Below are positions 17,101-24,912 of a DNA stretch of 46,774 nucleotides, in pieces (position 1 is the stretch's first letter; the number at the start of each line of letters is the position of its first letter). The notes under the pieces were generated by a model. It searched no databases. It saw only the letters and a list, made by a program, of their open reading frames with translations, and had not been told where the DNA came from. Both the position numbers and the translations under genes were made by a program. Origin of the DNA: Clostridiales bacterium (GTDB lineage Bacteria > Bacillota > Clostridia > Oscillospirales > Oscillospiraceae); the NCBI GenBank assembly GCA_022764045.1, contig JALERU010000003.1:1-46774 (forward strand), given 5' to 3'.

Positions 17101-17538
17101 CTCCCCCAGGCTCAGCTGCCGGCAGGCGCCGGAGAAGACCGCCGGGGGCATGGTCCGCTGGAGCAGGCCCTCGATGGTGGCCACCAGCACCGGGCAGTCC
17201 CCACGGCGGAGCCGGGCCAGCAGCTCCAGCCGCTGGTGCTCCCACTGGCGGGAGGAGGCGCCGGGATGGAAGAGAAAATCCCGGCCGGGGAGCACAGGGA
17301 CCTCCCTGCCGGTGAGTACCCCCAGGTCCCCGGCCAGCCGCCGGGCCTCCCCGTCGTCGGGGGCCACCAGCACCAGGGGGCGGCCGGTGGCCCGGTGGAG
17401 GGCGGCGGCCACATGGGCGCGGTGGACCGCCGCCAGACCGGACAGGGCCAGGGGGCTTTTGCCTTGGTCCAGGGCGGTTTGGAGGCGGGTGTAGTCCCCC
17501 AGGCGGAATAAAAATTCTGTTAGGATGGGGTTGGGCAT
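14140..17538 (-). CDS. mfd: Transcription-repair coupling factor Mfd
   Basis: 1132 residues from the ATG at 17538 (MPNPILTEFLFRLGDY), with AAAGGAG upstream; the 31 residues before it read through a repeat. Domains in order: UvrB-like module (about 30-330), RNA-polymerase-interacting CarD-like module (LVVHEHHGIGRFVGM), helicase domain with Walker A (CGDVGYGKTEVAFRA) and the DEEQ box (LLVVDEEQRFGVGHK), second RecA domain (QLRGRVGRSTRRASAY), and the C-terminal TRCF domain. It removes stalled RNA polymerase at lesions and recruits UvrA. It follows pth, separated by tandem repeats (17539-18199). Confidence 0.97.
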   Translation of the reverse strand: MPNPILTEFLFRLGDYTRLQTALDQGKSPLALSGLAAVHRAHVAAALHRATGRPLVLVAPDDGEARRLAGDLGVLTGREVPVLPGRDFLFHPGASSRQWEHQRLELLARLRRGDCPVLVATIEGLLQRTMPPAVFSGACRQLSLGEVCQLENLTDFLVRAGYTRCDQVEGVGQFALRGGILDVFSPGLDLPVRMEFWGDEIDSMGLFDPVTQRRTAQRETCTLLPAGEVISPKGEEIIGPPDLALPVVYDQVTTPADFLPQDALVGLCDTPRVAERAKNYLWQLGEDVTALLEQGLLTAKNPVFAQTFEALCAGLAPRPLLYFDSFTTGGLPVPPAFLLSLTARQLAGYGISFEALTEDLRQYQKEDFAVVVLTSSRRKADSLQAMLREKKVYAAVDEGLHELPEPGRITIAVGGLSAGFDYPDGKFAVLAEGEALPPRKARTRRPKGDSTTRQRLESFTDLAPGDLVVHEHHGIGRFVGMVKMSVDGSDRDYIKLQFAGADTLYVPALQLDLVAKYIGGGDDPQRKRLSKLGGAEWEKSKSKAKKAAKDMAKGLIQLYAQRQRLAGHAFQPDTPWQKDFEALFPYPETDDQLRCAAEIKADMEKPVPMDRLLCGDVGYGKTEVAFRAIMKCVLEGKQAAMLVPTTVLAQQHYMTALKRFAHFPVEIEMISRFRTAAQTRDILRRTAAGAVDLLIGTHKLLGKDIRFQDLGLLVVDEEQRFGVGHKEKLKKLTSQVDVLTLSATPIPRTLNMALSGLRDMSTLEQPPTNRQPVQTYVLEHDWGVLADAIRRELDRGGQVYYLHNRTETIDRTAAKLRTLVGEEARIATAHGKMDQEQLGDIMSQMTDGELDILVCTTIIETGIDLPNVNTLIIENAETFGLAQLHQLRGRVGRSTRRASAYLTYRPSKVLTEDQSKRLSAIREYAAFGSGFKIAMRDLEIRGAGNLLGPEQSGFLMSVGYDLYLRLLEEAVLEEQGKAPAQQTHCTADFSVPAAIPDGYISAPEQRMDLYRRIARVRTQEEGDDITDELIDRYGDPPVGVTNLIAIALLRARAASLGITELAQKEGSLRLSLPKPDFARVAAVCGLEKYKGRLLFNAGEKPYLALRLKKGDNVLKLAGIVLADFQGAEPTAP

Positions 17539-17632
17539 GGGGGATCTCCTTTCGCTTTTTTTGTGGGTGGGGGTGGAAACTTGCTGCGGTGGAAGGTGGT
17601 AACGGGATTCTTCTACCCGCCGGTACTCCACA

Positions 17633-17806
17633 TCGCCCCCTCATCAGTCACCTTCGGTGCCAGCTTCCCCCCGAGGGGAAGTCTGCGTGCTATGCTACGT
17701 TGGGGTGATTGCTACGGTATTTTTCTAAATAAGCGTACAGGGTTTGCCAATCGCCTTCCCCTGGGGGGGAAGGTGGGCCGGCCGGAGGCCGGGTCGGATG
17801 AGGGCG
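17633..17806 (+). repeat. Family 1 repeat, copy C
   Basis: First of a head-to-tail pair between pth and mfd. It has the standard ends, the CACC-TTC-GGTG hairpin, GCTTCCCC/GGGGAAGT and CTTCCCC/GGGGAAGG hairpins, and a GGCCGGCCGGAGGCCGG palindrome near the right end. Confidence 0.88.
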
Positions 17807-17889
17807 TGCGTTAAGGGTTCCACGGCGTGGGTAATAGACCCACCGGCCCAAGGTGGCAACGGGATTCCTCTACCCGCCGTTACTACACA

Positions 17890-18065
17890 TCGCCCCCTCA
17901 TCAGTCACCTTCGGTGCCAGCTTCCCCCCAAGGGGAAGCCTACGTGCTTAGCTATGTTGGGGTGATTACTACGGTATTTTTCTATATAAACCCTACAGGG
18001 TTTGCCAATCGCCTTCCCCTGGGGGGGGAAGGTGGGCCGGCCGGAGGCCGGGTCGGATGAGGGCG
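17890..18065 (+). repeat. Family 1 repeat, copy D
   Basis: Second member of the tandem pair, about 257 bp after copy C and nearly identical to it. The pair and its conserved flanks account for almost all of 17539-18130; no gene is visible there. Confidence 0.88.
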
Positions 18066-18132
18066 TGCGTTGAGGATTCCATGGCGTTGGTAATAGCCCC
18101 GCCAACGCCCCCCTGAAGGGTATCTGCCCGCC

Positions 18133-18187
18133 CGGCGATGCGCGCCCGCAGGCGCCATGGAAGGGAGCAGCCCGGCTCTTAGCGAGG
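18133..18187 (+). repeat. Family 3 repeat, copy 2
   Basis: Core CGCCCGCAGGCGCCATGG, then AAGGGAGCAGCCCGGCTC and TTAGCGA. It ends about 12 bp beyond the pth stop codon on the minus strand. Confidence 0.7.
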
Positions 18188-18199
18188 CCCAGGCCCCCT

Positions 18200-18793
18200 T
18201 CACCCATTAAACTTCGCCATCGCCTGGTCCACGCCCTTCTCCAGCAGGCAAGCCACCGCGTCGGCGGCCCGGGAGATGGCGTCTTCCATGACCTTCTTGT
18301 CCTGCCCGGTGAATTTCCCCAGCACCCAGTCGGCCATATCGCTGTCGGGATGGGGCTTTCCCCCCACCCCCACCTTGATCCGGGGGAACTGGTCGGTGCC
18401 CAGGTGGGCGATGATGTTTTTCAGCCCGTTGTGCCCCCCGGCGGACCCGCTCCGGCGGACCCGGAGCTTCCCCTGGGGCAGGGCCACGTCGTCGGAGATC
18501 ACCAGCACCCGCTCCGGGGGGATCTTGTAAAACCGGGCCGCCTGGCCCACGGCCTCGCCGGAGAGATTCATATAGGTGGTGGGCTTCATCAGCAGCACCG
18601 ACTGCCCCCCGATGGAGGCGGTGTTGGTCAGGGCCTTGTGTTTCAGCCGCTGCACGGGGATGTTCTCCCGCTCCGCCAGCTCGTCAACCACCAAAAAACC
18701 CATATTGTGCCGGGTCCACTCATACTTGGGTCCAGGATTCCCCAGCCCCACCACCAGCCACGTCACCGGGCCGGTACGCTTGCCAAAAAACAT
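18200..18793 (-). CDS. pth: Peptidyl-tRNA hydrolase
   Basis: 197 residues. The bacterial Pth signature is complete: LVVGLGNPGPKYEWTRHNMG with the catalytic His, the catalytic Asp in ISDDVALPQGKLRV, and GSAGGHNGLKNI. It frees tRNA from dropped-off peptidyl-tRNA. GAGGT lies 9 nt before the ATG. It sits between prs and mfd in the usual Firmicute order prs-pth-mfd. Family 3 and two family 1 repeats separate it from mfd. Confidence 0.96.
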   Translation of the reverse strand: MFFGKRTGPVTWLVVGLGNPGPKYEWTRHNMGFLVVDELAERENIPVQRLKHKALTNTASIGGQSVLLMKPTTYMNLSGEAVGQAARFYKIPPERVLVISDDVALPQGKLRVRRSGSAGGHNGLKNIIAHLGTDQFPRIKVGVGGKPHPDSDMADWVLGKFTGQDKKVMEDAISRAADAVACLLEKGVDQAMAKFNG

Positions 18794-18867
18794 ATTCCAT
18801 CAACCTCAAAAAATAGTAGTCGTTGCAGGCAATGATTATATCATCCCACCAAACCCAAAAGCAACCC

Positions 18868-18905
18868 AAAAAAGCCTCCGCCACCCAAAGATGACGGAAG
18901 CTTTT
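18868..18905 (-). terminator. Intrinsic terminator downstream of prs and its family 2 element
   Basis: A 12-bp stem with two G-U pairs (18872-18883 with 18892-18903) ends on the minus strand in a T-run. It lies 33 bp beyond the family 2 element, about 200 bp after the prs stop, so prs mRNA should carry the element in its 3'UTR. Confidence 0.82.
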
Positions 18906-18937
18906 TCAACAAAGGGAACTAAGGGTCAAAGCATCAA

Positions 18938-19105
18938 AGCGTCGCAGACTTTTCCCGCCCGCAGGCGGGGAAATAAATTCCAATCATTTTTTCGCCGGCT
19001 CCGCCGGTGAAAAAATACTTCTCAGCCCGAGAGTGCCGGCTTTGCCGGCGCGGGTCGGGCTGCAATCCCCAAAATTGGAAGCCCAGCGAAGCGGGTTCCA
19101 ATTTT
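18938..19105 (-). repeat. Family 2 four-hairpin element after prs
   Basis: Hairpin 1 stem AAAATTGGAA/TTCCAATTTT starts 1 nt after the TAA stop, with cap CCCGCTTCGCTGGGC. Hairpin 2 has inner stem GCCGGC-AAA-GCCGGC. Hairpin 4 is TTTCCC-C-GCC-TGCG-GGC-GGGAAA, with one bulged base. Confidence 0.88.
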
Positions 19106-19106
19106 C

Positions 19107-20066
19107 TTACACAAACAGCCGGGAAACAGAATCCTCGTGATAGATGAAGCTGATGGCGTCGGCCAGCATGGGGGCGGAGGAGAGGTACTTAATCTTATCG
19201 GACTTAAGGCCATCCTTCATGGGGATGGTGTCCAGGAAGAGGACTTCCTTGATGACGCTGTCCTCAATCCGCTGGATGGCAGGGCCGGAGAGGACGCCGT
19301 GGGAGGCGCAGGCATAGACCTCGGTCGCCCCGCCGATCTCCACCAGGGCCTTGGCGGCGCCGCAGAGGGAGCCGGCGGTGTCCACCATGTCGTCCAGGAG
19401 GATGACCCGCTTGTCCTTCACGTCGCCGATGATGCTCATCACCTCGGACATGTTGGCCTTCTGGCGGCGCTTGTCCACGATGGCCATGGTCATGCCCAGC
19501 TTCTGGGCAAAGGCACGGGCCCGGGCCACGGAGCCCACGTCGGGGGAGACCACCATGGTGTGCTCGATGTCGTCGCCGAAGCGGGACTTGAAGTAATCTA
19601 CAAACAAGGGGCTGCCCAGGAGGTTATCCACCGGGATGTCGAAAAAGCCCTGGATCTGGGCAGCGTGGAGGTCCATGGTCAGCACCCGGTCGGCGCCGGC
19701 GGAGGTGAGCATGTTGGCCACCAGCTTGGCGGAGATGGGGTCGCGGGGCTTGGCCTTGCGGTCCTGCCGGGCGTAGCCGAAGTAGGGGATCACGGCGGTG
19801 ATGCGGCCGGCGGAGGCCCGCTTGAAGGCGTCGATCATCACCAGAAGTTCCATCAGGTTGTCGTTGACCGGGGAGCAGGTGGACTGGACCACGAACACGT
19901 CGGAGCCGCGGACGGATTCATAGATGGAGACGAAGCACTCCCCGTCGGAGAATGTGCCGCACTCCAGGTCGCCAAGGGGCAGACGGAGCTCCTTGCAGAT
20001 GGCTTGGGCCAGGGCGCGGTTAGAATTTCCGCTGAAGATTTTCAGATCCTTGCCATGTGAAATCAT
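19107..20066 (-). CDS. prs: Ribose-phosphate pyrophosphokinase
   Basis: 319 residues. Class I PRPP synthetase features: NRALAQAICKELRLPLGDLE, the ATP loop YFGYARQDRKAKPRDPISAK, and the PRPP-binding loop VILLDDMVDTAGSLCGAA. It makes PRPP from ribose-5-phosphate and ATP for nucleotide, His and Trp synthesis. GGGAT precedes the ATG. It is first of the prs-pth-mfd block, but the terminator at 18868-18905 suggests largely separate transcription from pth. Confidence 0.96.
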   Translation of the reverse strand: MISHGKDLKIFSGNSNRALAQAICKELRLPLGDLECGTFSDGECFVSIYESVRGSDVFVVQSTCSPVNDNLMELLVMIDAFKRASAGRITAVIPYFGYARQDRKAKPRDPISAKLVANMLTSAGADRVLTMDLHAAQIQGFFDIPVDNLLGSPLFVDYFKSRFGDDIEHTMVVSPDVGSVARARAFAQKLGMTMAIVDKRRQKANMSEVMSIIGDVKDKRVILLDDMVDTAGSLCGAAKALVEIGGATEVYACASHGVLSGPAIQRIEDSVIKEVLFLDTIPMKDGLKSDKIKYLSSAPMLADAISFIYHEDSVSRLFV

Positions 20067-20154
20067 CGTAACATCCCTCTCGATTCATAATAATAAATTT
20101 TCTTTTCTTCACGATGTCTTTCCCCGCCACCACCGGGCGGGACCGGTTGTCTGG

Positions 20155-20164
20155 AGCTATTATA
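20155..20164 (-). promoter_or_regulatory. Probable prs promoter (extended -10)
   Basis: Minus-strand TGTTATAAT: a perfect TATAAT (complement of 20159-20164) with the extended TG element upstream. No good -35 is present at 17 bp. The rest of the 351-bp gap to the divergent foldase gene holds only that gene's promoter. Confidence 0.6.
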
Positions 20165-20303
20165 ACAAATCGAAGGAAAGATTGCACCCATTTTCGGTGA
20201 TTTTTTCAGGAAAAAAAGCCGGGGGATTTTGCAGGATTTTTTGCAAATTGGCCAGGGGGCAAGGTTTTCTCTGGGCCGGAAGGAAGGAAATGCCAGAAGG
20301 GAG

Positions 20304-20332
20304 TTGTCAGATGGAGCCGGCCATGGTACAAT
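20304..20332 (+). promoter_or_regulatory. Promoter of the PpiC foldase gene
   Basis: TTGTCA (20304-20309), 17 bp, TACAAT (20327-20332). Confidence 0.78.
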
Positions 20333-20417
20333 ATGGAACAATAGTTGCCGAAAACTATGGTCTGCGGCAGAGCCTCTTGGGGGCTGTGCCCGGCAAACAG
20401 TACCAAAGGAGACTTTT

Positions 20418-21695
20418 ATGATGAAAAACACAATGCGCCGCGTGCTGGGGGCCACCCTGTCCCTGGTGATGGCCCTGGGCCTGCTCAGTGGCTGCAGCAG
20501 TTCCTACGATCCTGTGCAAGAGGTGATGGGCTACAAGGGTTCCACCGTCCTGCTCACCGCCGACGGAAACGACATCACCGCCGAGGAGTATTTCTTCTGG
20601 CTGGCCAACCAGATGGACCAGGCCGCCAACTACTTCTCCATGATGGGCCTGGAGACCGACTGGAGCATGGAGATGGGCGACACCACCGCCGGCGAAAGCC
20701 TGAAGGAGGCCGCCCAGAACTACGCCGTCCTCTATTCCATGGTGGCTGCCAAGGGCGAGGAGAACGGCTACACCTACACCAAGGAGGATAAGGAAGCCTA
20801 TCAGGAAGACCTGGCCAAGGCCAAGGAGCAGCTGGGGGGCGACGAGGCCTATGAAAAGCACCTGAAGAGCCTGTGCATCAGCGAAAAGGGCTTTGAAAAG
20901 GTCAGCTCCGTCAGCTATATCTACAACCACATGGCCAGCGGCATGTTCCAGGAGGGCAAGGAAAACGCCCCCACCGCCGAGGACCTGACGAAGTACGCCG
21001 AGGAAAACGACATCCTGGCCGCCAAGCACATCCTCCTCCTCACCACCGACGCCACCACCGGCCAGCCCCTGCCCCAGGAGGAGATCGACCAGAAGAAGGC
21101 CAAGGCCGAGGACCTGCTGGCCCAGCTCCAGGCGGTCACCGACCCGGCCCAACTGGAGGCCAAATTTGACGAGCTGATGCGGGCCAACAGCGAGGACACC
21201 GGCCTGGCAGACAACCCCAACGGCTACGCCTTCACCAGTGGCAAGATGGTGGAGGAGTTTGAAACCGCCACCCGAGCCCTGGAGCCCGGCCAGATCAGCG
21301 ACATTGTGGAGAGCTCCTATGGCTACCACATCATCCTGCGCCTGGACCCCGCCACCGCCGAGCCCGTCCGTCTCCAGTGGAGCGACGCCCAGCTCCAGAG
21401 CATGATGGATCAGTGGGTGGAGGAGGCCGAGGTGACCACCACCGAGACCTACGACAACCTGGATGTGGGCGAGTTCTATGACAAGCTCACCGAATACCGG
21501 GCCTCCCTGGAGCCCCAGGAGGACCAGGAGGATGCCGCTACCCCGGAGGACTCCACCGGGGAAGACACCCAGAACCAGGGTGACGCCTCCGGCGACACCC
21601 CCCAGGACGCCGCCGCCGGCACCCAGAGCCAAGACAAGCAGGAGGCGGGTGACGCCTCCGGCGACGGGGGCGGAGAAGAAACCCCTGCGGAGTAA
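20418..21695 (+). CDS. PpiC-type peptidyl-prolyl isomerase lipoprotein (PrsA/SurA-like)
   Basis: 425 residues. A lipoprotein signal (lipobox LLSGC, Cys26) places it on the outer face of the membrane. An N-terminal chaperone-like helical region is followed by a parvulin/rotamase domain (about 195-310: AAKHILLLTTDATTG, SYGYHIILRLDP). The tail after about 365 is acidic and rich in Gln, Asp, Gly and Thr, with no fold. PrsA-type proteins help exported proteins fold. AAAGGAG lies before adjacent ATGs at 20418 and 20421. Own promoter and terminator. Function well supported, clients unknown. Confidence 0.9.
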   Translation: MMKNTMRRVLGATLSLVMALGLLSGCSSSYDPVQEVMGYKGSTVLLTADGNDITAEEYFFWLANQMDQAANYFSMMGLETDWSMEMGDTTAGESLKEAAQNYAVLYSMVAAKGEENGYTYTKEDKEAYQEDLAKAKEQLGGDEAYEKHLKSLCISEKGFEKVSSVSYIYNHMASGMFQEGKENAPTAEDLTKYAEENDILAAKHILLLTTDATTGQPLPQEEIDQKKAKAEDLLAQLQAVTDPAQLEAKFDELMRANSEDTGLADNPNGYAFTSGKMVEEFETATRALEPGQISDIVESSYGYHIILRLDPATAEPVRLQWSDAQLQSMMDQWVEEAEVTTTETYDNLDVGEFYDKLTEYRASLEPQEDQEDAATPEDSTGEDTQNQGDASGDTPQDAAAGTQSQDKQEAGDASGDGGGEETPAE

Positions 21696-21711
21696 TCCGG
21701 CTATGCAGATC

Positions 21712-21745
21712 AAACCCGGCCCCCTTGTTGGGGGGCCGGGTTTTT
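21712..21745 (+). terminator. Intrinsic terminator of the foldase gene
   Basis: A 12-bp stem (21712-21723 with 21732-21743) ending in a T-run, 17 bp after the stop. Confidence 0.9.
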
Positions 21746-21872
21746 GCTGTCCTGGAGAGCAGTATAGGATGGAAAAATTTTCCGCCCCGTCCACAAAGCG
21801 ACAGAATCATACCGCCCTTTTCGGTATCCTGAAATCAAAACCAAGGACAACCGGAAAGGAAGCGCGAAATCC

Positions 21873-24521
21873 ATGGACCACACATTTCACAGCGGCACTC
21901 TGCGACAGGTGCTGGAAACACTGGAAACCGACCAGGAAACCGGGCTGCGCCCGGAGGAGGGGGCCCGTCGGCTGGCGGAGCACGGCGAGAACCGCCTGGA
22001 GGAGGCCAAGGAGACGGGGTATCTCCGCCGGGTGCTGGGGCAGTTGAAAGACCCCATGATTCTGGTCCTGCTGGCGGCGGCGGCTCTGTCCTTCTTCGCC
22101 GGGGGCGGGCGGGACTGGTTGGACGCGGTGATTATCCTACTCATCGTCGTCTTTAACACCGTCATCTCCGTCTCCCAGGAGGACAACGCCCGGAAGGCCC
22201 TGGAGGCCCTGCGGAAGCTCTCGGCCCCCAAGGCCCGGGTGATCCGGGATGGGGTGGAGCGCCGCCTGGAGAGCGCCCAGCTGGTGCCCGGGGACATCAT
22301 CCTGCTGGAGGCGGGGGACTATGTCCCCGCCGATGGGCGGATTTTGTGGGAGGCCGGCCTCCAGGCAGACGAGTCGGCCATGACGGGGGAGTCCCTCCCC
22401 GTCCATAAGCGCGGGGGGAGCGGCCTGCCCCAGGACACACCCCTGGCCGAGCGGAAAAACATGGTCATCGGCGGCACCGTCATCACCGGGGGCCGGGGCC
22501 GGGTGGTGGTCACCGCCACGGGCATGGACACGGAGATGGGGAAGATCGCCGGCCTCCTCCTCCGCCAGGCCCAGGGGGAGACCCCCCTCCAGCGGAAGAT
22601 GGGGGAAGTGTCCAAGGTCCTCTCCCTGGTCTGCGTGGGGGTGTGCGCGGTGATGTTCGGGGTGGGGATGCTCCAGCACCGGGACATTTTGGACATGTTC
22701 CTCACGGCGGTGGCCCTGGCGGTGGCCGCCATCCCCGAGGGGCTGCCCGCCATCGTCACCATCGTTCTGGCCATGGGGGTGGGGCGGATGGCCCGGCAAA
22801 ACGCCATCATCAAGCGTCTGCCCGCCGTGGAGACCCTGGGCTGCGCCTCGGTGATCTGCTCGGACAAGACAGGGACCCTTACCAAGAACCAGATGACGGT
22901 GCTGGAGGTCTGGACCCCCGTGCCCGGCCGCCAGAGCCAGGCCCTTACCCTGGGGACCCTCTGCGGGGACGCCAAGGAGGGGCCCGGGGGCTATGTGGGT
23001 GACCCCACCGAGACCGCCATCGCCCAGAAGGCCCGGGAGGAGGGGCTGGAAAAGGCCCGGCTGGAGCGGGACATGCCCCGCCGGGGAGAGGCTCCCTTCG
23101 ACTCGGTTCGCAAGCGCATGGCCACCTGCCACGCCCTCCCCGCCGGGGGGTGCCTCATCGCTGTGAAGGGAGCCCCCGAGGCCGTCCTGGCCCGGTGCAC
23201 CCAGGTCCTGGGCCACGACGGCCCCCGGACCATGACCGAGGGGGACCGGCGGCGGATCTTAGGGGTGGGCGGCGACCTGGCGGCCAAGGCCCTCCGGGTT
23301 CTGGCGGTGGCCCAGCGGAAGCAGGGGGGCGTCCCCCCGTCCTTTGAGTCCCGGGAGCTGGAACGGGACCTGACCTTCGTAGGGCTCATCGGCATGATGG
23401 ACCCGCCCCGGCCGGAGGTCCGGGGGGCCGTGGACCGGTGCGCCGCCGCCGGCATCCGCCCGGTGATGATCACCGGGGACCACAAGGACACCGCCGTGGC
23501 CATCGCCCGGGACCTGAACCTCTTCCGGCCCGGGGACAAGGCCATCGACGGGGCGGGGCTGGACTTCCTCCCCCAGAAGACCCTGGAGGAGGAGGTCGAG
23601 ACCTTCTCGGTCTACGCCCGGGTGACCCCCGAACACAAGCTGCGCATCGTCCAGGCCTGGCAAAAAAAGGGCCACGTGGTAGCCATGACCGGGGACGGGG
23701 TCAACGATGCCCCCGCCCTGAAGGCCGCCGACATCGGCTGCGCCATGGGCAAGACGGGCACTGACGTGGCCAAGGGGGCGGCGGACATGATCCTCACCGA
23801 CGACAACTTCGCCACCGTGGTGGCGGCGGTGGAGCAGGGCCGGGGGATTTACGCCAACATCCGCAAGGCCATCCACTACTTACTCTCCTGCAACATCGGG
23901 GAAATTTTGACCATCTTCCTGGCCACCGTCCTCCCCTTCCCCCACGCCCCCCTGAGCCCGGTGCAGCTTTTGTGGCTGAACCTGGTCACCGACTCCCTGC
24001 CCGCCCTGGCCCTGGGGATGGAACCGGTGGAGAAGGAAGTGATGGACCAGCCGCCCCGGGGGAAACAGGAACCCCTATTTTCCAAAGCCTTCTCCCTCCG
24101 CCTGGCCTGGCAGGGGGTAATGGTGGGAGGGCTTACCCTTCTGGCCTACGGCCTGGGACTGCGGCTGACCCACGATTACGCTGTGGCCAACACCATGGCC
24201 TTTGCCACCCTGACCCTGAGCCAGCTCTTCCACGCCTTTGACGTGCGCAGCGAGGAGACCTCCCTGTTCCACCTGGGGATCTTCTCCAACCCGGCCATGA
24301 ACAAGGCCTTCCTGGCGGGAATCGCCCTCCAGGGGCTGGTCCTTCTGGCCCCGCCGCTGCAAGGGGCTTTCTCCGTGGTCCCCATGGCCCTGAACCAGTG
24401 GGGAATCGTCCTGGGCCTGGCCCTGACGCCCCTGGTGGTGTGTGAGGTGGAGAAAGCCATCCGCCACGCCCGGAGAAAGAAGCCGGAGCATGTTCAGGAG
24501 GAGACGCCGGCGTATCGGTAA
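21873..24521 (+). CDS. Calcium-type cation-transporting P-type ATPase
   Basis: 882 residues, usual length for the bacterial PMCA/SERCA-like group. Motifs in order: cation-transporter N-domain (residues 1-60), actuator loop SAMTGESLPV, membrane motif AAIPEGLPAIVTI (ion-binding helix 4), phosphorylated Asp331 in CSDKTGTLTKNQ, nucleotide domain KGAPEAV, and hinge MTGDGVNDAPALKAAD. It is predicted to pump Ca2+ (possibly Mn2+) out of the cell at ATP cost. AAAGGA precedes the ATG. Single gene with no visible regulator; a strong GC hairpin follows. Cation specificity is inferred from the family. Confidence 0.93.
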   Translation: MDHTFHSGTLRQVLETLETDQETGLRPEEGARRLAEHGENRLEEAKETGYLRRVLGQLKDPMILVLLAAAALSFFAGGGRDWLDAVIILLIVVFNTVISVSQEDNARKALEALRKLSAPKARVIRDGVERRLESAQLVPGDIILLEAGDYVPADGRILWEAGLQADESAMTGESLPVHKRGGSGLPQDTPLAERKNMVIGGTVITGGRGRVVVTATGMDTEMGKIAGLLLRQAQGETPLQRKMGEVSKVLSLVCVGVCAVMFGVGMLQHRDILDMFLTAVALAVAAIPEGLPAIVTIVLAMGVGRMARQNAIIKRLPAVETLGCASVICSDKTGTLTKNQMTVLEVWTPVPGRQSQALTLGTLCGDAKEGPGGYVGDPTETAIAQKAREEGLEKARLERDMPRRGEAPFDSVRKRMATCHALPAGGCLIAVKGAPEAVLARCTQVLGHDGPRTMTEGDRRRILGVGGDLAAKALRVLAVAQRKQGGVPPSFESRELERDLTFVGLIGMMDPPRPEVRGAVDRCAAAGIRPVMITGDHKDTAVAIARDLNLFRPGDKAIDGAGLDFLPQKTLEEEVETFSVYARVTPEHKLRIVQAWQKKGHVVAMTGDGVNDAPALKAADIGCAMGKTGTDVAKGAADMILTDDNFATVVAAVEQGRGIYANIRKAIHYLLSCNIGEILTIFLATVLPFPHAPLSPVQLLWLNLVTDSLPALALGMEPVEKEVMDQPPRGKQEPLFSKAFSLRLAWQGVMVGGLTLLAYGLGLRLTHDYAVANTMAFATLTLSQLFHAFDVRSEETSLFHLGIFSNPAMNKAFLAGIALQGLVLLAPPLQGAFSVVPMALNQWGIVLGLALTPLVVCEVEKAIRHARRKKPEHVQEETPAYR

Positions 24522-24528
24522 ACGTGTG

Positions 24529-24557
24529 ACACCCCCAGCCGCGGAGGCTGGGGGTGT
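24529..24557 (+). terminator. Hairpin after the P-type ATPase
   Basis: A perfect 12-bp stem (24529-24540 with 24546-24557). The following TTGGTGTGTG is not a proper T-run, so it is a likely but not ideal terminator. Confidence 0.6.
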
Positions 24558-24601
24558 TGGTGTGTGTGGGGGGATGGCGTTCTATTTACTGATATTCTGG
24601 A

Positions 24602-24762
24602 TCGCCCCCTCATCAGTCACCTGCGCTGACAGCTATGGTTTAAGGTGGCTTCCCCTTGGGGGGATTGCTACGGTAGTTTTCTACATAAGCCTTCCAGGGC
24701 TTGTCAACGCCTTCCCCTGGGGGGGAAGGTGGGCCGGCGGAACGCCGGGTCGGATGAGGGCG
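24602..24762 (+). repeat. Family 1 repeat, copy E
   Basis: It carries the GCTATGGTTTAAGGTGGCTT variant in the left arm and an AACG right-end variant. Together with copy E' it occupies most of the 391-bp gap 24522-24912; no gene there. Confidence 0.85.
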
Positions 24763-24846
24763 AGCGCTGAGGATTCCACAGCGTAGGTCATAGAGGCACC
24801 GGCGTAAGGCGGCTACGATATTCCTCTATCCCCCGTCACTACGAAA

Positions 24847-24893
24847 TCGCCCCCTCATCAGTCGCCTTCGCTGACAGCGTCCCCCGGCCCGGG
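24847..24893 (+). repeat. Family 1 repeat, truncated copy E'
   Basis: Only the left end is present: ATCGCCCCCTCATCAGTC, then CGCCTTCGCTGACAGC, before the sequence turns unique 20 bp upstream of the anti-sigma stop. Confidence 0.7.
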
Positions 24894-24912
24894 AAATGGA
24901 CGGTTGCCTCCG

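Noticed and set aside
17563-18060. Short proteins read from family 1 repeats (SVTFGASFPPRGSLRA type).
   Set aside because: The same peptide recurs at every copy, frames break at different places and no ribosome site exists; it is repeat DNA translated by chance.
17585-18110. Tandem repeats as a possible CRISPR array.
   Set aside because: Only two units of about 257 bp without regular short repeats or spacers, and no cas genes.
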